Shown: positions 36,011 to 48,611 of the stretch, piece after piece
How the letters are laid out: the number at the start of each line of letters is the position of its first letter
Numbering within the stretch: position 1 is the stretch's first letter
DNA from: Paralichthys olivaceus
Taxonomy: Eukaryota > Chordata > Actinopteri > Pleuronectiformes > Paralichthyidae
Assembly (NCBI RefSeq): GCF_024713975.1
Contig: NC_091107.1
Span: forward strand, 12,203,501-12,267,500
DNA: 64,000 nt
Direction: 5' to 3'
Program-made: the position numbers and the translations under genes
Notes under the pieces: generated by a model
Told to the model about the DNA's origin: nothing
What the model saw: the letters and a program-made list of their open reading frames with translations, nothing else
Databases searched by the model: none

Positions 36011-38591
36011 TCCTCCACTAACCCCCTGCTGGTAATACAGCCCAACGTGGGGAGGACCGTCCAGGGACCTGTTTGAGAGGCTTCACAATCACCCAACCTT
36101 CCAAGGTTTATTTACTTTGGTAAAACACTTGGAACCAGCAGAGTATTGTGGATTTTTTTGGGGGGTGTTGAAGCCCAAAATGTTTCCTTAATTTGATGCA
36201 TCTAATCTTGCAACCTACCTCTCGAAATGGTGATGATGTTCTCTGATGGGCGACATGAGGATTACATAGACTGGATTAACATTTGAGGGGCTCCACATGT
36301 GACTTGAGATAAGTTTTTCTTATCAGACAGACCTTCTTGGACAATGGAAACAGAAAGGATAAGAGACATACTGTACTTTCATGTGAAAATAAATGAAAAT
36401 TTTGTACTGTAGCTAGACATAGAAGAAAATGTATGTTTATAGATCGCATTCAAAGCTATTTATGTTTTTATGTTTTAGACCATTAACTAGGATTCGCGTA
36501 TATCTGACCTGGATGTTGACAATTTTTTACAGCATATTATTGTGGTTTGTAAGAGTAATACATGATTTTTCCCATCATCCAGGCAGCCACTGGTTTATAT
36601 ACGTGCCAGTGTAATTTGAAAAATAAGTAACACTGACTCAGTGCAAGGCAAAATGCTTGAATGCACCAACATGGATGAGGTTTGAAAGAGTTTCTGCCCC
36701 ACAGTATTACAACATGATGGTAACAGAGGAAAAATAAAGCCAATTAAAAATTCAATGATTTATTATCTTCAGATAGTTTCAGTGAGATGGTTTTCACCAA
36801 GTAAATCACTAGAGGATTAATTTAAAAAACAAGTGTTCAGCAGGGACTTAGTAATTAGTCTTAGTAAATGGGTCATGCTGAAACATTGTTTGAACCCTAA
36901 AACAGTGTGTTTGATTCTGTTTAATTGCCATCTATTCTTTGCCAGGGTATAAAAGTATTTGAGTGCTACCCACACGAACAAATGAACCGTTGCGCGTCAT
37001 GTACTAACTCCAGTGAGGGTAGTGTGAGTGGCTGTGCTCTGTAACTCCATTCAACCAGAACTGTACTGTATGTATATAGATGAAGATCATGTGGAAACAC
37101 TGACCTGTATGCAAACTGCACTACCCACGCTGCTTCTGGGCATTTCCAGTCCTATTTAACAAATTAAATGTTTCATATATATCATTTATACATAATGTAA
37201 TATAAGCATGGAGAGAGGTGGAGGGGGATGACTGTATTTTGGGGCTTAATTTAATAAAGATGTTATTTCTATTATAGTTGAACAGTTTTTTCTTCAACAT
37301 ACTGCAGTTCTGTAAATACAGTGCTGCACATTAATTGAGTTTTAAAGCCTCTATCAACAGTTCTTTATATTAACTGGACCAATTTGTTCTTAGTGACAAA
37401 CCAACAGAAAACTGACATAATTCTAAACTTAGCGTCTTAGCCACCTTCAACTTACTGTTTAGATTTTTATTGTGTTTAGTTTAACATCTAGTAAACTTTA
37501 GAGCCAGACATTTTTCTCAGACACCTAAATTGGAGGTTATGCATATAACTAATGTTCCCTGAAGGAGGGAAACGAGGTACAACACATCAGTTGATGGGGT
37601 TAGGATGAATCTGCCATTTACTGATTGGTTGTACTGAATGTACCCACGAAAGGAAACAAAGCTAATAGGCGAGTGACTATTGGACATTGATGGACAGAAA
37701 AACAAGAAATGAATGTGTCGCACCCTTTCTGGTGCCTTTACTTTCAAATATGTTCACCATAAGAATTGTTTTGTCCCTCAAGGTTTGTTCCAACAGCAGC
37801 TGTAAGCGAGTTAGCAATGGAGACACTGAGCATGTCTGTGATTGTGCTCCTGTGTATCGGCACCAGAAACTGAGGTGCTTTCTGGTAATGTCCTGTTTCT
37901 CTCCTTTTCACCCTTTCCCTTTTTATGACGCAGTCTCATAAAGAACCAGAATTGTGTAACATTTTCAGACAGTCAGGGTGGCATGGTGGAGCATCGGTTA
38001 TACTGTGGCCTCACAGCACGGAGGTCCTTGGTTCAATCTCTAGTTTGGGGTTTGCACATTCTCCCCTCGTCTGCATGGGTGCAGGTACTGCCACCCTCAT
38101 ACAATCTAACGACATGCAGACTGGGGTTAGGTCGTCTCAAGACTCTCCCTGTGATACGCTGGCCACCTGTCCAGAGTGTTCCCCCGCCTCTTGCTGATTG
38201 TCAGCCAGGATTGGCTCCAGGTAACGGGTGGATGGATCTTTGTGTCAAATTTGTGCTTTCACTTTACAATTTACATGAACTTTGTATCCAAAACAAATGT
38301 TTCTCTATTAGAACCAAACCAGACATTTAGAAAATACATCATTAATACTACAAAGCAACCACAATGTTGTAAAACCCATTATTCATTAATGGCTTTTAAA
38401 ACCTTTTAATATAAAATGTTAAAAAGTGATATTTCTGTAACTGTACATCCATATATTGTATATACAAACATATTCATATGTAAGGTGTGTAAACATTTGA
38501 CTTGTTGATTCTGATAACAGCACATGTGGCAACATCAGCTCACAGTGTCAAAGACAAAGGCTGATTCTCAGTCTGTTTAAACTGCTGACAG
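36011..38591. other. tomm40l 3' region and tomm40l-bicdl2 intergenic DNA
   Basis: tomm40l and the bicdl2-like gene converge here. Candidate tomm40l polyadenylation signals are AATAAA at 36388-36393, 36733-36738 and 37253-37258; I cannot say which is used. A SINE-like copy (37975-38236) is listed separately. The sequence at 37531-37690 (gttccctgaaggagggaaacg) resembles another common teleost dispersed repeat. No further gene is seen. Confidence 0.55.
37975..38236 (+). mobile_element. tRNA-related SINE-like repeat, degenerate
   Basis: It matches from memory a very common teleost repeat: ggtggcatggtggagcatcg, cctcacagcacggaggtcct, a B-box-like ggttcaatctc, ttgcacattctcccc, acatgcagactgggg, gcctcttgctgattg and ggatggatc at the end. 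The A-box-like and B-box-like words near the left end suggest tRNA ancestry. Several substitutions and missing blocks show that it is old. Confidence 0.65.
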
Positions 38592-39743
38592 TTATTTGTC
38601 TCTGAAAAAGGAGAAGAATTTTTTCGCTCCTTCTCCCTTCACTTTCAGAGATTTGCTTCTCTGGAGTCCCACTGTGTTTTCTCTCTCCTGCTCTTTGTCC
38701 TTCTCTCTCTTCTCCTCCCGTTGCTGCACCTGCTGATTGATCACCAACCGCATGTCCTCCTGCAACAAGACAGAAAAGAAAATCAACCTCCATTTGTTGC
38801 CTAAAGGCATTGTTTTGAATTTTTAGTTCCATACACACAGACCCACCTGCCAGGCTTCCAGCTCCTGAGACAGCGCCACCTTGTGTTCGATGGTGTTGAG
38901 AAGCTGCTGAGTTAGGGATTCTTTCTCCAGGCGAACTGTGGCCAACTCACTCTCTAACGAACTGAACATTGATGAACATAGGAATTATCAAAATATATGT
39001 CACTGTGGTTTCTAATGAAATCAGTCCAAGTCAAATCAACAAATGTGCTGCTGTTTATCGTCACCTGTAGCTCGGCTTGTCTTTACTGCCTCTGAACTGC
39101 TTGATTTCATCCCTCAAAGTCTCTAGCTCTTTTCGCTGAGACTGTAGCTGCAGAGTGGGAAAGAAAAAGGCATATCATAATATTATATTTTTTCTTTTTT
39201 TAAATAGGCAGAGATCCTGAGATCTTCTCCAGGAATGTTTTAAGACATATCAAAATAGTCTACTTTGAAAAATGCTTACTCTTTCCTCCACAATCTACAA
39301 ACATGCAAATAACTTCTTGAGTACTGGACACAAGAACTAAAAAGTCTATTATCGATGTTTGTAAGTCCCCACATCACACTTGTGTAAATTGTTGATAGTG
39401 GACCACAGCTGACACTAAACTAGTTTTGATATCAATGACTATAGTTTGTACTTTCACTCACTGCAGACAGAGTTCAGCTAAATGCAGAGGAAACGTCAAA
39501 TCCACCTAAATCTGGATCTAGTGGGTTTGAATGTGGTTTCATGGAGGAATAGGCTTTTTCAGCCACAGTGTGATAACAAATGTGTAGCTTTAAAATAACA
39601 TAATGTGGCCTTAGCTATAAAGATTGTTTGAATTTAAGGGCACTGTGGGGACTTTCTAGTTTCTATTGTTGTATTTGGTAGCAAAGATTTCACTTTTCAC
39701 TGTTATTCATAACCCACTGAAATGGAAACCACCATTTTAAATT

Positions 39744-39813
<70 letters not shown>

Positions 39814-42803
39814 TTCGACAGACCTCCTCTTTGAGTGTCTGTATCTCTTCGTCTCTTGCTTGCAGGACTGTAGAATGAGCTAGAAGAGCCTCTTTAGCCT
39901 GAACAACAGGAAAAAACCGAAGGTTCACAGAGTTCACAACATATATTAGAAGCTGTTTGTGCTTTTCATGCAAACAGGCTGAGAATGTCAGAAAGCAGTT
40001 TAGTATCAAAGTGCTGGTGTGAGTAGGGTCAGAGTTAGTGCACATGTTGTAGAGGGCTGTTATTGTGCAGATGCCGGTGGTGCGTGTTGTGTGTCTCTCT
40101 TGTGTGTACCTGTGATTGCTGAATCTCACTAAGCAGAGACAGAGGTTGTGTGTGAGCACTGTCCAGGATGCTCTCCTCTCCCAGGCCCAGAGCCTTTTGC
40201 TGCAGAGAGCGATTCAAGGTACGCAACTCAAACACCACTCCCTGCTCCTGCTCTATCTATATGTAGACACACAGACACACATGCAGTGAGACAAAGACAC
40301 ACAATCAAGCTTAGTCGTGTTAGTGTCTTATTCTGTTAGTGGTGAGTGACACCTCCTGCTGCACATGGATTTCTCTCCCTGTTCCCTCAGTGACTGATCC
40401 TCACCTCTGCTTCTCTTTCCTTTAGTTTCATCTGCAGGTCAGATATTCTCTCTCTCTGTCCCTCTCTCTCCATTCGGATTCTGTCGCCGTCCTCCTGTGA
40501 GGCTTTGAGTTGTGACTCCATGTACGACAGCCGCTCCAGCAAAACTCGGTTCTGTGCAGGAGGGAGGGAAACATGGATGAAAATTAGGATTAGGATGTAA
40601 ATACTGCATTAAATCTGAGACAGGCACTGGCTGTAGGATTGTGCTTCTGATCAACATTTAAATACATTTGCAATTCATTTGTAAACAGACTTGAAGCTTT
40701 GACATACATCTTTGCATAATGGGTAATGTGTCTGTTAAATCCTAATGCATTTACTCCATATTGTGCTTTTATATCCTCGCCCTTCCTTTTTTTCAATTGG
40801 TAACTTTTGAAAGGTGATTAAGTGATTTCCATGAAATTTGGTGTTTAATGCAGCTTGATTGAATTTAAAAGGACTGTTAGGCTATGGCAGAGGTATGCAC
40901 TCATGTCAGAATTAAGCCACCAAAACATCAAGTCTTGACTTAGCTCGAGACGTCGAGGCAAAGTGTCTTTGTTTTCGACTTGATAAAATCTCAAAGCAGT
41001 AAAATGTAAAGCGACTGCAGGCAGGCCTTAGATAGTACACCATAAATATTTAATTTTTATGACATATTTCTTTGATACAAAGCCCAATATTGAAAACAGG
41101 TTCATGGTCTCAACAAAACTCTTCCAGTTTGAAATGTTAAGTATACCTCTGCTTGAATATTCTTTATCTGTGAGAAGCTGATATTTCTGCTGAAAGACGA
41201 TTCTTCCATCTCTTCCCTGAGGGAACGAAGCTCAGTCCTCAAGGAGTGCTCCAGTGTTACAGCCTAGATAGGAGGGAGATGAAAAGGTTTTAAAAAAAGG
41301 CTGTAATTCAAGGAGTGACAAAGATAGAACTCCCAAAACCTGCTTGTCTGCATTGTTCTCTTCTGTGAGACTGTGACATTACGCCTAACTGACGCAGACA
41401 CTTCCCACTCACAGACACACCAAACACCTAGATTCTCTTCATTCTAACAGCATTACAACAGAATCATGACGTTTCTCTTTGGCAGGTATCAAGGCTGCCC
41501 TCAAACCGACCTCTGCCATCTGCTCCACCAGTCGCTGGTTATGATTGGACAACTGAGTCAGCTGCTCGCTCTCGTCTCTCCTGCGGTCTCTTCCCTGGCT
41601 GTGGTGGCGCTCCAGCTCGGCCCTCAGGGAGATCAAATCCGCCGCCAGCTCTGCCTCTTTCTGTCCAGAGTCCAGTTCACTCATCTCCAGCCTCCTCTGA
41701 AGAACATGCTTCTCCTGCTGTAAAACCTGAGACAGTGAACACAACATGAACTGACTTTGAGACACTATGAAAATATCAGACACTGAAATAGATGGGTCAT
41801 TTTATTTCTGCCTTCTTTTTGCTTTGAATCTGAAGTGAAATGGTAACATATGCTGGTTTCTATAGGCAGGTTAGTCTTGGCTTAGGGAAAGCACAAGTAT
41901 TAGATTTTGAGTGCCCAACGCTCTGTTCTATTACGTATTGCAGGAAGCTATGACAGTGAGTCTGAAAACACAATGACAGGTCCCTGAAACTGAGACAGCT
42001 AAATGGAATCCAGCCAACAGTAATATTATCTGTCACATGTCATATTGTCTCATTATAATAGGCTTATCATAGGGACAGCTTAACACTGACAAAGCAATAA
42101 ATGTATATAAATGTGAAAGTAATTTACACAGAAAAAAACACTTAAAGAATACACCAGTGTTCAAAACTGTTGCAATAACATTACCTTTACTATTCACAAT
42201 TTTAGGATAATATCTAATAATATTTGATGTGCAATGAAATTCTTTTTGCATGTTTCTGCTCATTAGCTATAGTACTTATGTGTAATTTTTTTGTTTGTTT
42301 TTATGTTAGTTTTATATTCTATGTATTTTTTAATCTATTTCAGTAGATTAGATGGAATTAATATAAAATTGGATAAAGTGAGTTGATTTTGTTTTAAAGT
42401 AGTTAATAAATTCCGCACAACAATTACACTGCCAGCTCGAATCACCCAGGTGTTGATTTGCTTGTGGGTAAAAGTTTGCAGTTCCCACGTCTTTATAGTT
42501 TTTATTAATGTTGGAAAACATCATAATCAAAAAGATTTATATCCACCTAGTCCTTACCTCTAGCTCCCTCTCCCTCTGCTCCAGAGAGGCCGCCAGCTCC
42601 TCATTCTTCTCCAGCAACGCCTGTCCCAGCTCCGCAGCCAGGATCAGATCTGTCTCTATCTCACCTGTACCATCGAGACAGCCAGAAGAGGAGCCAGACG
42701 AAGGGAGAGCAAAGGAGAGAGACATTGAGGAAGATGAGGACAGAGGGAAGAAGGAGTCCTCCAGGCTGGGGGAGGGCAGACTGTTTTTTCTCGGGGTGAA
42801 CAT
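38592..42803 (-). CDS. bicdl2: BICD-family-like dynein cargo adaptor, 9 exons, 437 aa
   Basis: Coiled-coil adaptor expected to link Rab vesicles to dynein-dynactin. Minus-strand exons: 42803-42558, 41726-41511, 41263-41147, 40551-40405, 40256-40110, 39898-39824, 39147-39065, 38961-38847, 38759-38592; phases agree, 437 aa (human BICDL2 508 aa). Residues 1-50 are Ser-rich and disordered; AAELG at 56-60 is the CC1-box motif that binds the dynein light intermediate chain in BICD and BICDR proteins, followed by QALLEKNEEL. The rest is heptad-rich coiled coil, ending in KVALSQELEAWQEDMRLVIN, which matches the BICDL C-terminus. Exon 2 needs the weak donor gtcggt (exon limit 41511); the nearby gtttga donor would break the frame. 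BICDL1 is the alternative paralogue; the choice of BICDL2 is moderate. Confidence 0.82.
39742..39811. repeat. (GT)n microsatellite in a bicdl2-like intron
   Basis: About 33 GT units, ending 12 bp from the exon at 39824. Because the gene is on the minus strand this is an AC tract just after its 5' splice donor. Confidence 0.95.
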
Positions 42804-44285
42804 TGTTGACAGTTGCAGGTTTGTGGGATTCGGTTAGAAAAGCATCATCCCAGGTCTTGTAATCCACTCATACAGGAGTCAAGAAGCGGCCATGTTCTTT
42901 GTTTGTGTACAATCAGGAATCCTGTTCTGTTTGAGTGAGTAGTCCAATATGTCTCACTTCCTCACTGTGATGCCAGTGGTCCTGATGCTGGGGTCATTCA
43001 AATCTCTGTCTTCACAGATAACTCTGTGGGAAAAGGAAAAACCTTCAGTAACACAGAAGAGCACAATAAACATATGTGTCAACTGTAACGGTGAAAATCA
43101 GGACATGATGATGTGAAAACCATACGAGTTGTTTTCTAGTAATACAATCACACTTGGCCTTTCAGGAGATCATTTGCCTGAAGGGCGCTTTTGTTACTTT
43201 GACCGAAATACCAGCTCCTCTGTTGTGTTTGTCCTGCCCCCTCCCTAAATTCCAAAGGCATTGTGCTCCACTGTTATCTACAAATACAACAAGTCTTAAC
43301 TCTCCTCATTACAAGTCTCTAAAATAGTCAATTTTAACCAAATCACTCAGACCTAATCACCACCACATCCACCTTCTAAGTCTATAATAAGGCTCCATGA
43401 GAGGTTTTTACAACATATTATAGTTTCCTGTCACTGCAGGATTATTCTGTTCATATAAACTGAATGTCGGTCTGAAGTCTCCTCAGTTTCACCTCAGCCA
43501 TTTGTCTGTCTTTACACCTGATGTCACCATATGTGTCACCTGTTATGGTAACTCCCCATGAAACCACGCTGTTATTCAACTTAAAATCAATATGAAAACA
43601 AAATAACGAACTCACTCCAGTTATAATTAGGATGTTTTCCTTATCTGAAATGAAATAACCTGTTTTAACTAAAGAACAAATGTTAAATCTGTCTTACCTG
43701 TCAGTTCCCAGCCAACAGGCACTAAACAGGTACAGTCTTCCTGTTTGGTGAGTGTGAGCTGTGCGTGTGTGTCTGTGAGTGAGGGTGTGTTTGAACAAGA
43801 GAGGCTCAGCTTGTTTCCTTGGCAGTGGAAACATACAGCCTGTAAATACAGCCAGTGGCTCCACCTCTAAAGTTAAGGTAAAGGGAGCAAGAAGTGGAAG
43901 GAATAAGAAAGGAGAACAGGGAAGATGTGGAACAGTGTAAATTAGTCATTGCTCTGACATCTAGTGGTTGAATAAGCTCGGAAACAGAGAGCATATTAAC
44001 TCGGAGGAATGTGTTGTTGCAAAGGCCAACATTATGCAGTTTCAGTGGGGAAGAACCAGGGTGAGATGGGGTGAGGGGGAGGATAGGAGACAAACCAGAG
44101 TCTGTGTAATCTAGACCTCCTACTCCTCCTCCTCATCCCCCCATCCTGTTTACCTGCTTGTGGGTTGAAAGGACCTCTGTGTGTGTGTGTGTGTGTCATT
44201 ACAACTCTTTTTCAGAGACGGCAAACAGACAAAAGGGGAACAAGCTCAGAGACCATAGGATCATTCGCTGCGTTCACATACAGAC
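42804..44285. other. Intergenic region between divergent bicdl2-like and mia genes
   Basis: No coding sequence is seen. Short GT runs occur near 43766-43792 and 44179-44198. The region must hold the promoters of both genes and any 5' non-coding exons; none could be fixed from sequence. Confidence 0.5.
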
Positions 44286-44950
44286 ATGTCTTGCAAACTC
44301 TGGCTCGCTCTTTCAATCTGGCTTTTGCTGGCGACATGTGAAGCTGGAAGGCAGATGCCAAAACTCTCCGAAAAGAAACTCTGCACTGATTCTGACTGCA
44401 GCCGTAAGTAGCACAACTTCCTTTTACTGCACATAGTAGTTGGCTGCTGCAGCCACCGTTGCATGCAGACCTAAAGATGCACATAAATATGGGAAATATC
44501 ATGAACTGCAAAAGTCCTTTCTATGATGCCTTCTTTCGTATCCTATCTCACATCACTCTCTTGCATAATTTCTCCTCAGATCCCATCTTGATAGCTCGTG
44601 CAGTTCAGGACTACTATCCTGGAGACTGCAGGTTCATCCACATCAGACAGGGCCAGCTGGTTTATGTATATGCAATGCTAAAAGACAGAGGGAACCTCTT
44701 CTGGGCTGGCAGTGTGAGTACAACAAACATTTAGTTTATATGGGATAATAAGTATAGTACATAAGACAACCATGTGCAGCAACATTCATTGGTGCTGTCC
44801 ACAATGTTTGTCTATAATATTTGTCTGCAGGTTCAAGACTCTTATTACGGACAACAGGAGGCTCGCATTGGCCACTTCCCCAGCAGCGTTGTGGAGGAGA
44901 CACATCCTCTCATGCCAGCCAGCACTGAAGTCAGAACTACTGTAGGTGGA

Positions 44951-44989
<39 letters not shown>

Positions 44990-45051
44990 ATTGCTTTCAT
45001 CTAATTCTACCTCTTTTTTGTTTCCAGAAATGGGACTTCTACTGTAACTGA
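44286..45051 (+). CDS. mia: Melanoma inhibitory activity (MIA), secreted SH3-like protein, 4 exons, 128 aa
   Basis: Small secreted cartilage protein with an SH3-like fold that binds matrix proteins. Exons: 44286-44403, 44580-44713, 44831-44941, 45028-45051; phases agree. Signal peptide about 1-21, then MPKLSEKKLC, LIARAVQDYYPGDCRFI, GQLVYVYAMLKDRG, LFWAGSVQDSYYG and RIGHFPSSVV, ending KWDFYCN encoded by a 24-nt last exon. Four cysteines of the two MIA disulphides are in place. The length is close to human MIA (131 aa). The C-terminal KWDFYC and MPKL start favour MIA over otoraplin. Confidence 0.94.
44953..44985. repeat. (AC)n microsatellite in mia intron 3
   Basis: Starts 11 bp after the exon 3 donor and fills most of an 86-bp intron. 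Confidence 0.95.
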
Positions 45052-46650
45052 AGATGATGACAACCTTTAAATACTTACATACTTTCTCACTTGGTATCAA
45101 ATGATCTTACACACATTGTTGATGGTATAGTATATGTACAGTATATCTGTACTGCTGATAATCTGCATTGTAGGAGAATATGGGCAGCAGCTTCATTTAG
45201 CCACAAATTATTGCAGAACGCAATTATATTTCATCAGGATTTCCAAGCGTTGAAATATAAACCATTGTTGTTGAAAGCTTTGTATTCCTCCTCCATCTGT
45301 CTAGTTTACTGATTCATAGAAAAGTATCTCGCCTTCTTTCTATGTAATACTGCCTCGTGCTGTTTATGTCTGTTTTGCAGGTATTGAATGTGTTTTAAGA
45401 AGAGAAAAATATGAATTGTGTAGATTTTCTTTCTCCACTACTACAACACCTGCCTTTTCTTAATTGTGTATCACTGAAAAATATGAATCCAACTAATAAT
45501 GTTGTCAAAGAAGTTGTTTTCTGCTTTTATCCCCCAATATTTGATTACTGAATTATGTTAAGAGGAAATAGGGATATTTACAAGATAAGCTATAATGTTA
45601 TTGGACTTGTGCTGGTATATTAATACAGATTTTGAAAGTCTAGACCTGACAAAAACCAATAAATACCTAATTTCTTATTGTGATGGTTATTCACATGAAT
45701 AAAACCTTTGTTTTTTTGTAAATGAAACAGACAAAATAAATATCAGGCCTGTTACTTTAAGTTTCAACATTTATTCTATTTGATAATGGCCGTTCCTTTA
45801 TATTGTAAGAGCTAAAAATGTCTTCTTCTACAAGCAAATATACACACACACACCCCTCACTACAGAGAACACACATGGTCCCAAGTCCTTTGGAGGTGTT
45901 TTTTATTCTTACTGAACAACCATAAAATCACTGAATGTGCCTCCAGAGAACTCCTTCCTCCTGACACGTACTGAAACCAACACGAATCTCATACAACAAT
46001 CAAGTTGGCATCTTACTCATACCCACACTGATATTAAAACAATTCATTCTAACAATTTTAGTCTGTTATCATCTTCAGTTGACAATTTTGAGAGGAATTC
46101 CTGTAAATTGATTTTTCTTTAGCATTTCCCAGTAGTAATAATAAAAGCTGCAAACTGGGTTAGGTTAAAAAAATAATTTGTCACCCAAGTGCAGGACCAG
46201 ATTAGACATGGTATGTTATAAAATGTCTGATGTAGATATGGAATTCAAATAAGAATGACATGACCTTGATTAGTTGGATTTTAAGTAAAGCACTTTGAAT
46301 TGCCTTGTTGTTGAAATTTGCTGTACCAATAAACTTCCCTTACCTGATGGTGGATGTGAATATTTTACGTTTTAAAGTTATTTTGATAGAAAAATGAACT
46401 ATAACTCACAACAGTGTGTCTCTGGAAAACTTCAATATGGTGTCAACTATACTCAACATGTTAGTCTTTTATTAACACAACAATTCATCTTGCTGTGACA
46501 CCATCTGGAGTTTCTGGTTTACTTTAAGCCACTTACACATGCAGACATCTAGACATGCATGTTCCACCTACATGTGTCTCAACTGAGACAGGTTAAACAC
46601 AACAACAGGCAGCACTTCTGGTTAGAACTGAAACAGCGTCAGGCTTTGCT
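45052..46650. other. mia 3' region and convergent mia-cryab spacer
   Basis: mia polyadenylation candidates are AATAAA at 45658-45663 and 45698-45703. About 46268-46346 (taaagcactttgaattgcct and following) is the tail of a common teleost dispersed repeat. No gene is seen. Confidence 0.55.
46468..46473 (-). terminator. Polyadenylation signal of cryab
   Basis: TTTATT on the plus strand (AATAAA on minus) lies 178 bp beyond the crystallin stop codon. Confidence 0.6.
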
Positions 46651-47470
46651 CTACATTTTCTGTTTTGGTGTCCCATCCTCACAGGAGATGGGAATACTAC
46701 GCTCTGGTCCAGGAGATGACCGAGGTGCAGTTATTATCAGCACACCATCAGATGACAGGTTGGCGGTGACATCAGCACCTGACACGCCGGCAGGCAGCCT
46801 GTACTTCCTGTGAAACTCTCTGGACACAAAGCCATGGTCGTCCTGGAAACAGATTTAGAGTCAGTGCATCAGTAAGGTGTCACCAGATCTGTGTGATTAT
46901 TTCTGCAGACCTCTGTTGTCCCTCTGACCTGTTTCTCCTCGTGTTTGCCATGTATTGTGATGAACTCGTCACTGATGTTGACACACAGCTCGTCAGGGGA
47001 GAAGTGCTTCACATCCAGATAAATGACAAAGCGATCCCTTTCCATGCGCATCTGTACAGACCGTACAGCTGTTAGGACCAGGACTGAATAATGAGTCAGT
47101 CGGGCACAAAGACTCACAGCACCACTGCTGCATTTTTGACTCAGTCATCATCAGTGGTCTGTTACATCACGTTCCACAGTATCTGTTATTATACTGTGAT
47201 TATATCATAAGTCGGGTTAGAAGTAATGTTTATTTTCAGACTGCAGTAATTTTGTCAGAATGTGTTAGGGACATATTCATGTTACTTTACCTCACTGTGT
47301 CCATTGTCGGGCCAGTTGAACCAGCGCATGAACGACGGGCGCGTCCAGGGGTAGGCCCATGAAAAGGGCCACATGTAGGGCCAGTCCATGAGAGGTTCTG
47401 TCTGGGGGAGGTCAGAGAGCCGCTGAGGGAAGGCCCGACGGTACCAAGGATACTGGATGGGGATATCCAT
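46651..47470 (-). CDS. cryab: Alpha-B-crystallin-like small heat shock protein, 3 exons, 164 aa
   Basis: ATP-independent chaperone that forms large oligomers. Minus-strand exons: 47470-47291, 47051-46929, 46842-46651; the three-exon plan and boundaries match CRYAB. The alpha-crystallin domain (about 61-145) is well conserved: [60 protein letters not shown]. The C-terminal anchor IPI is at 151-153 in PERSIPIS. The N-terminus keeps [12 protein letters not shown] but then departs: the RLFDQxFGE motif of alpha-crystallins is absent and 7 of 60 residues are Trp. Human CRYAB is 175 aa. In mammals CRYAB is head-to-head with HSPB2; here no HSPB2 is found upstream. The orthologue or paralogue status (cryaba against cryabb) cannot be settled here. 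Confidence 0.9.
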
Positions 47471-47564
47471 GATGAGATTTCAGGAGAGATGAAAAAATAA
47501 ACAATGGATGTGAGCGAGGTTGATTCTTGGTTTGACTTGGATTGCCATGGGTGCTGCTGCACCT

Positions 47565-47572
47565 TATTTATA
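47565..47572 (-). promoter_or_regulatory. TATA box of cryab
   Basis: TATAAATA on the minus strand, 95 bp upstream of the crystallin ATG, a spacing that allows a leader of roughly 65 nt. Confidence 0.7.
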
Positions 47573-47677
47573 GGCCTTTCCCCCGGGCTCTGTCTGTGCT
47601 CACGTCCTCTGCATACCCCCTCCCCTCCATAACCTCCCATGCACACTTGCGCAGTGACTCTGCCAGCAGGCTGATTT

Positions 47678-47685
47678 TTCTGGAA
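47678..47685. promoter_or_regulatory. Possible heat shock element half-pair upstream of cryab
   Basis: TTCTGGAA (TTCnnGAA) lies about 106 bp upstream of the TATA box. A functional element normally needs a third unit, which is not clear here. Confidence 0.3.
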
Positions 47686-47699
47686 CAATGATGTCAACT

Positions 47700-48583
47700 A
47701 TTTATCCCTCCATCGCCCTCATTGTTTCATGTGACCGCCTGTGACTGGTTGTCTCTCCCTTCTCTGGGTCATGAGGTGACACTGGCTCAGAGTACTGCTG
47801 ATGCCCCCATACTCATTCCCCAGGAAATGCGCCTGTCTGGTGTGAGTGTGATTAGTTTGAGGAATAGCTGCCAGAGCATTAGCTTGCTGTGCTTCCAGTG
47901 CCAGAAGCTTTAGGTTTGTGAGCAGAGTGGACGTGTGGGTTGAATGGGAATTGATGAGTTTGTAAGGGACAGTATTAGGTGACACTGAGCATCATTTTGC
48001 CATGGGCTCAGAAAAAAGTTCCTTCCAACCATGGTTCAGTTGTGCCAACCAAACATCTTTCTGCGTCTAACCAAGTGTTGGTTTATGTGACTTATTCTAT
48101 GAACAAGAATAATTTTTACTTTCAGTAATGAGCCAGGAAACCATCCAATGGGACCCATTATAAATGTATAGATTATGGGCTGTGATTTTGACAAGCAAAG
48201 ATGATACATCATGACAAAGCAGCAATTACAGGATCAAAGTGTGAGGAGTCAATAATTTAAAGAGCATGTATCTCTCTATAGTTCTAACCACCTGTCTTAA
48301 AATCCAGACCAAGTGAAGCTGCAGCAGTAAAACCTATAAAGTTGAGAAAATGTGTGTTTTACTTATCATGAATAAAGCAGTTTTATTATTACTTCTTTCA
48401 GAAGTAAGCCTTTTTAAACTGATCATGACCTTTTTTTGATTTTTTTGTGTACACATTTAATTTTTTAAAACACTTTTAATAATGCTCAGGGACACAAATT
48501 AAAATACACGGTGTAATAAACAAATTAAAAATACATATAATCTTACATTGTGCTGTCAACCTGCCTTCCAGCTCCTGTGCGTC
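47700..48583. other. cryab-cfap54 divergent intergenic DNA
   Basis: No gene is seen in this stretch; in particular no HSPB2-like alpha-crystallin domain on either strand. The right edge is AT-rich up to the cfap54 promoter. Confidence 0.55.
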
Positions 48584-48597
48584 GTTACCATGGTAAC
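48584..48597 (+). promoter_or_regulatory. RFX X-box, perfect palindrome, in the cfap54 promoter
   Basis: GTTACCATGGTAAC is a perfect inverted repeat that fits the RFX X-box consensus, 110 bp upstream of the cfap54 ATG. RFX factors drive cilium genes through such sites, usually within about 200 bp of the start, so the position and the gene fit. Confidence 0.8.
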
Positions 48598-48611
48598 ATC
48601 ACCCTGGTAAC
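48598..48611 (+). promoter_or_regulatory. Second, imperfect X-box directly adjoining the first
   Basis: ATCACCCTGGTAAC matches the perfect X-box next to it at 11 of 14 positions, with an intact right half site GGTAAC. Confidence 0.5.
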
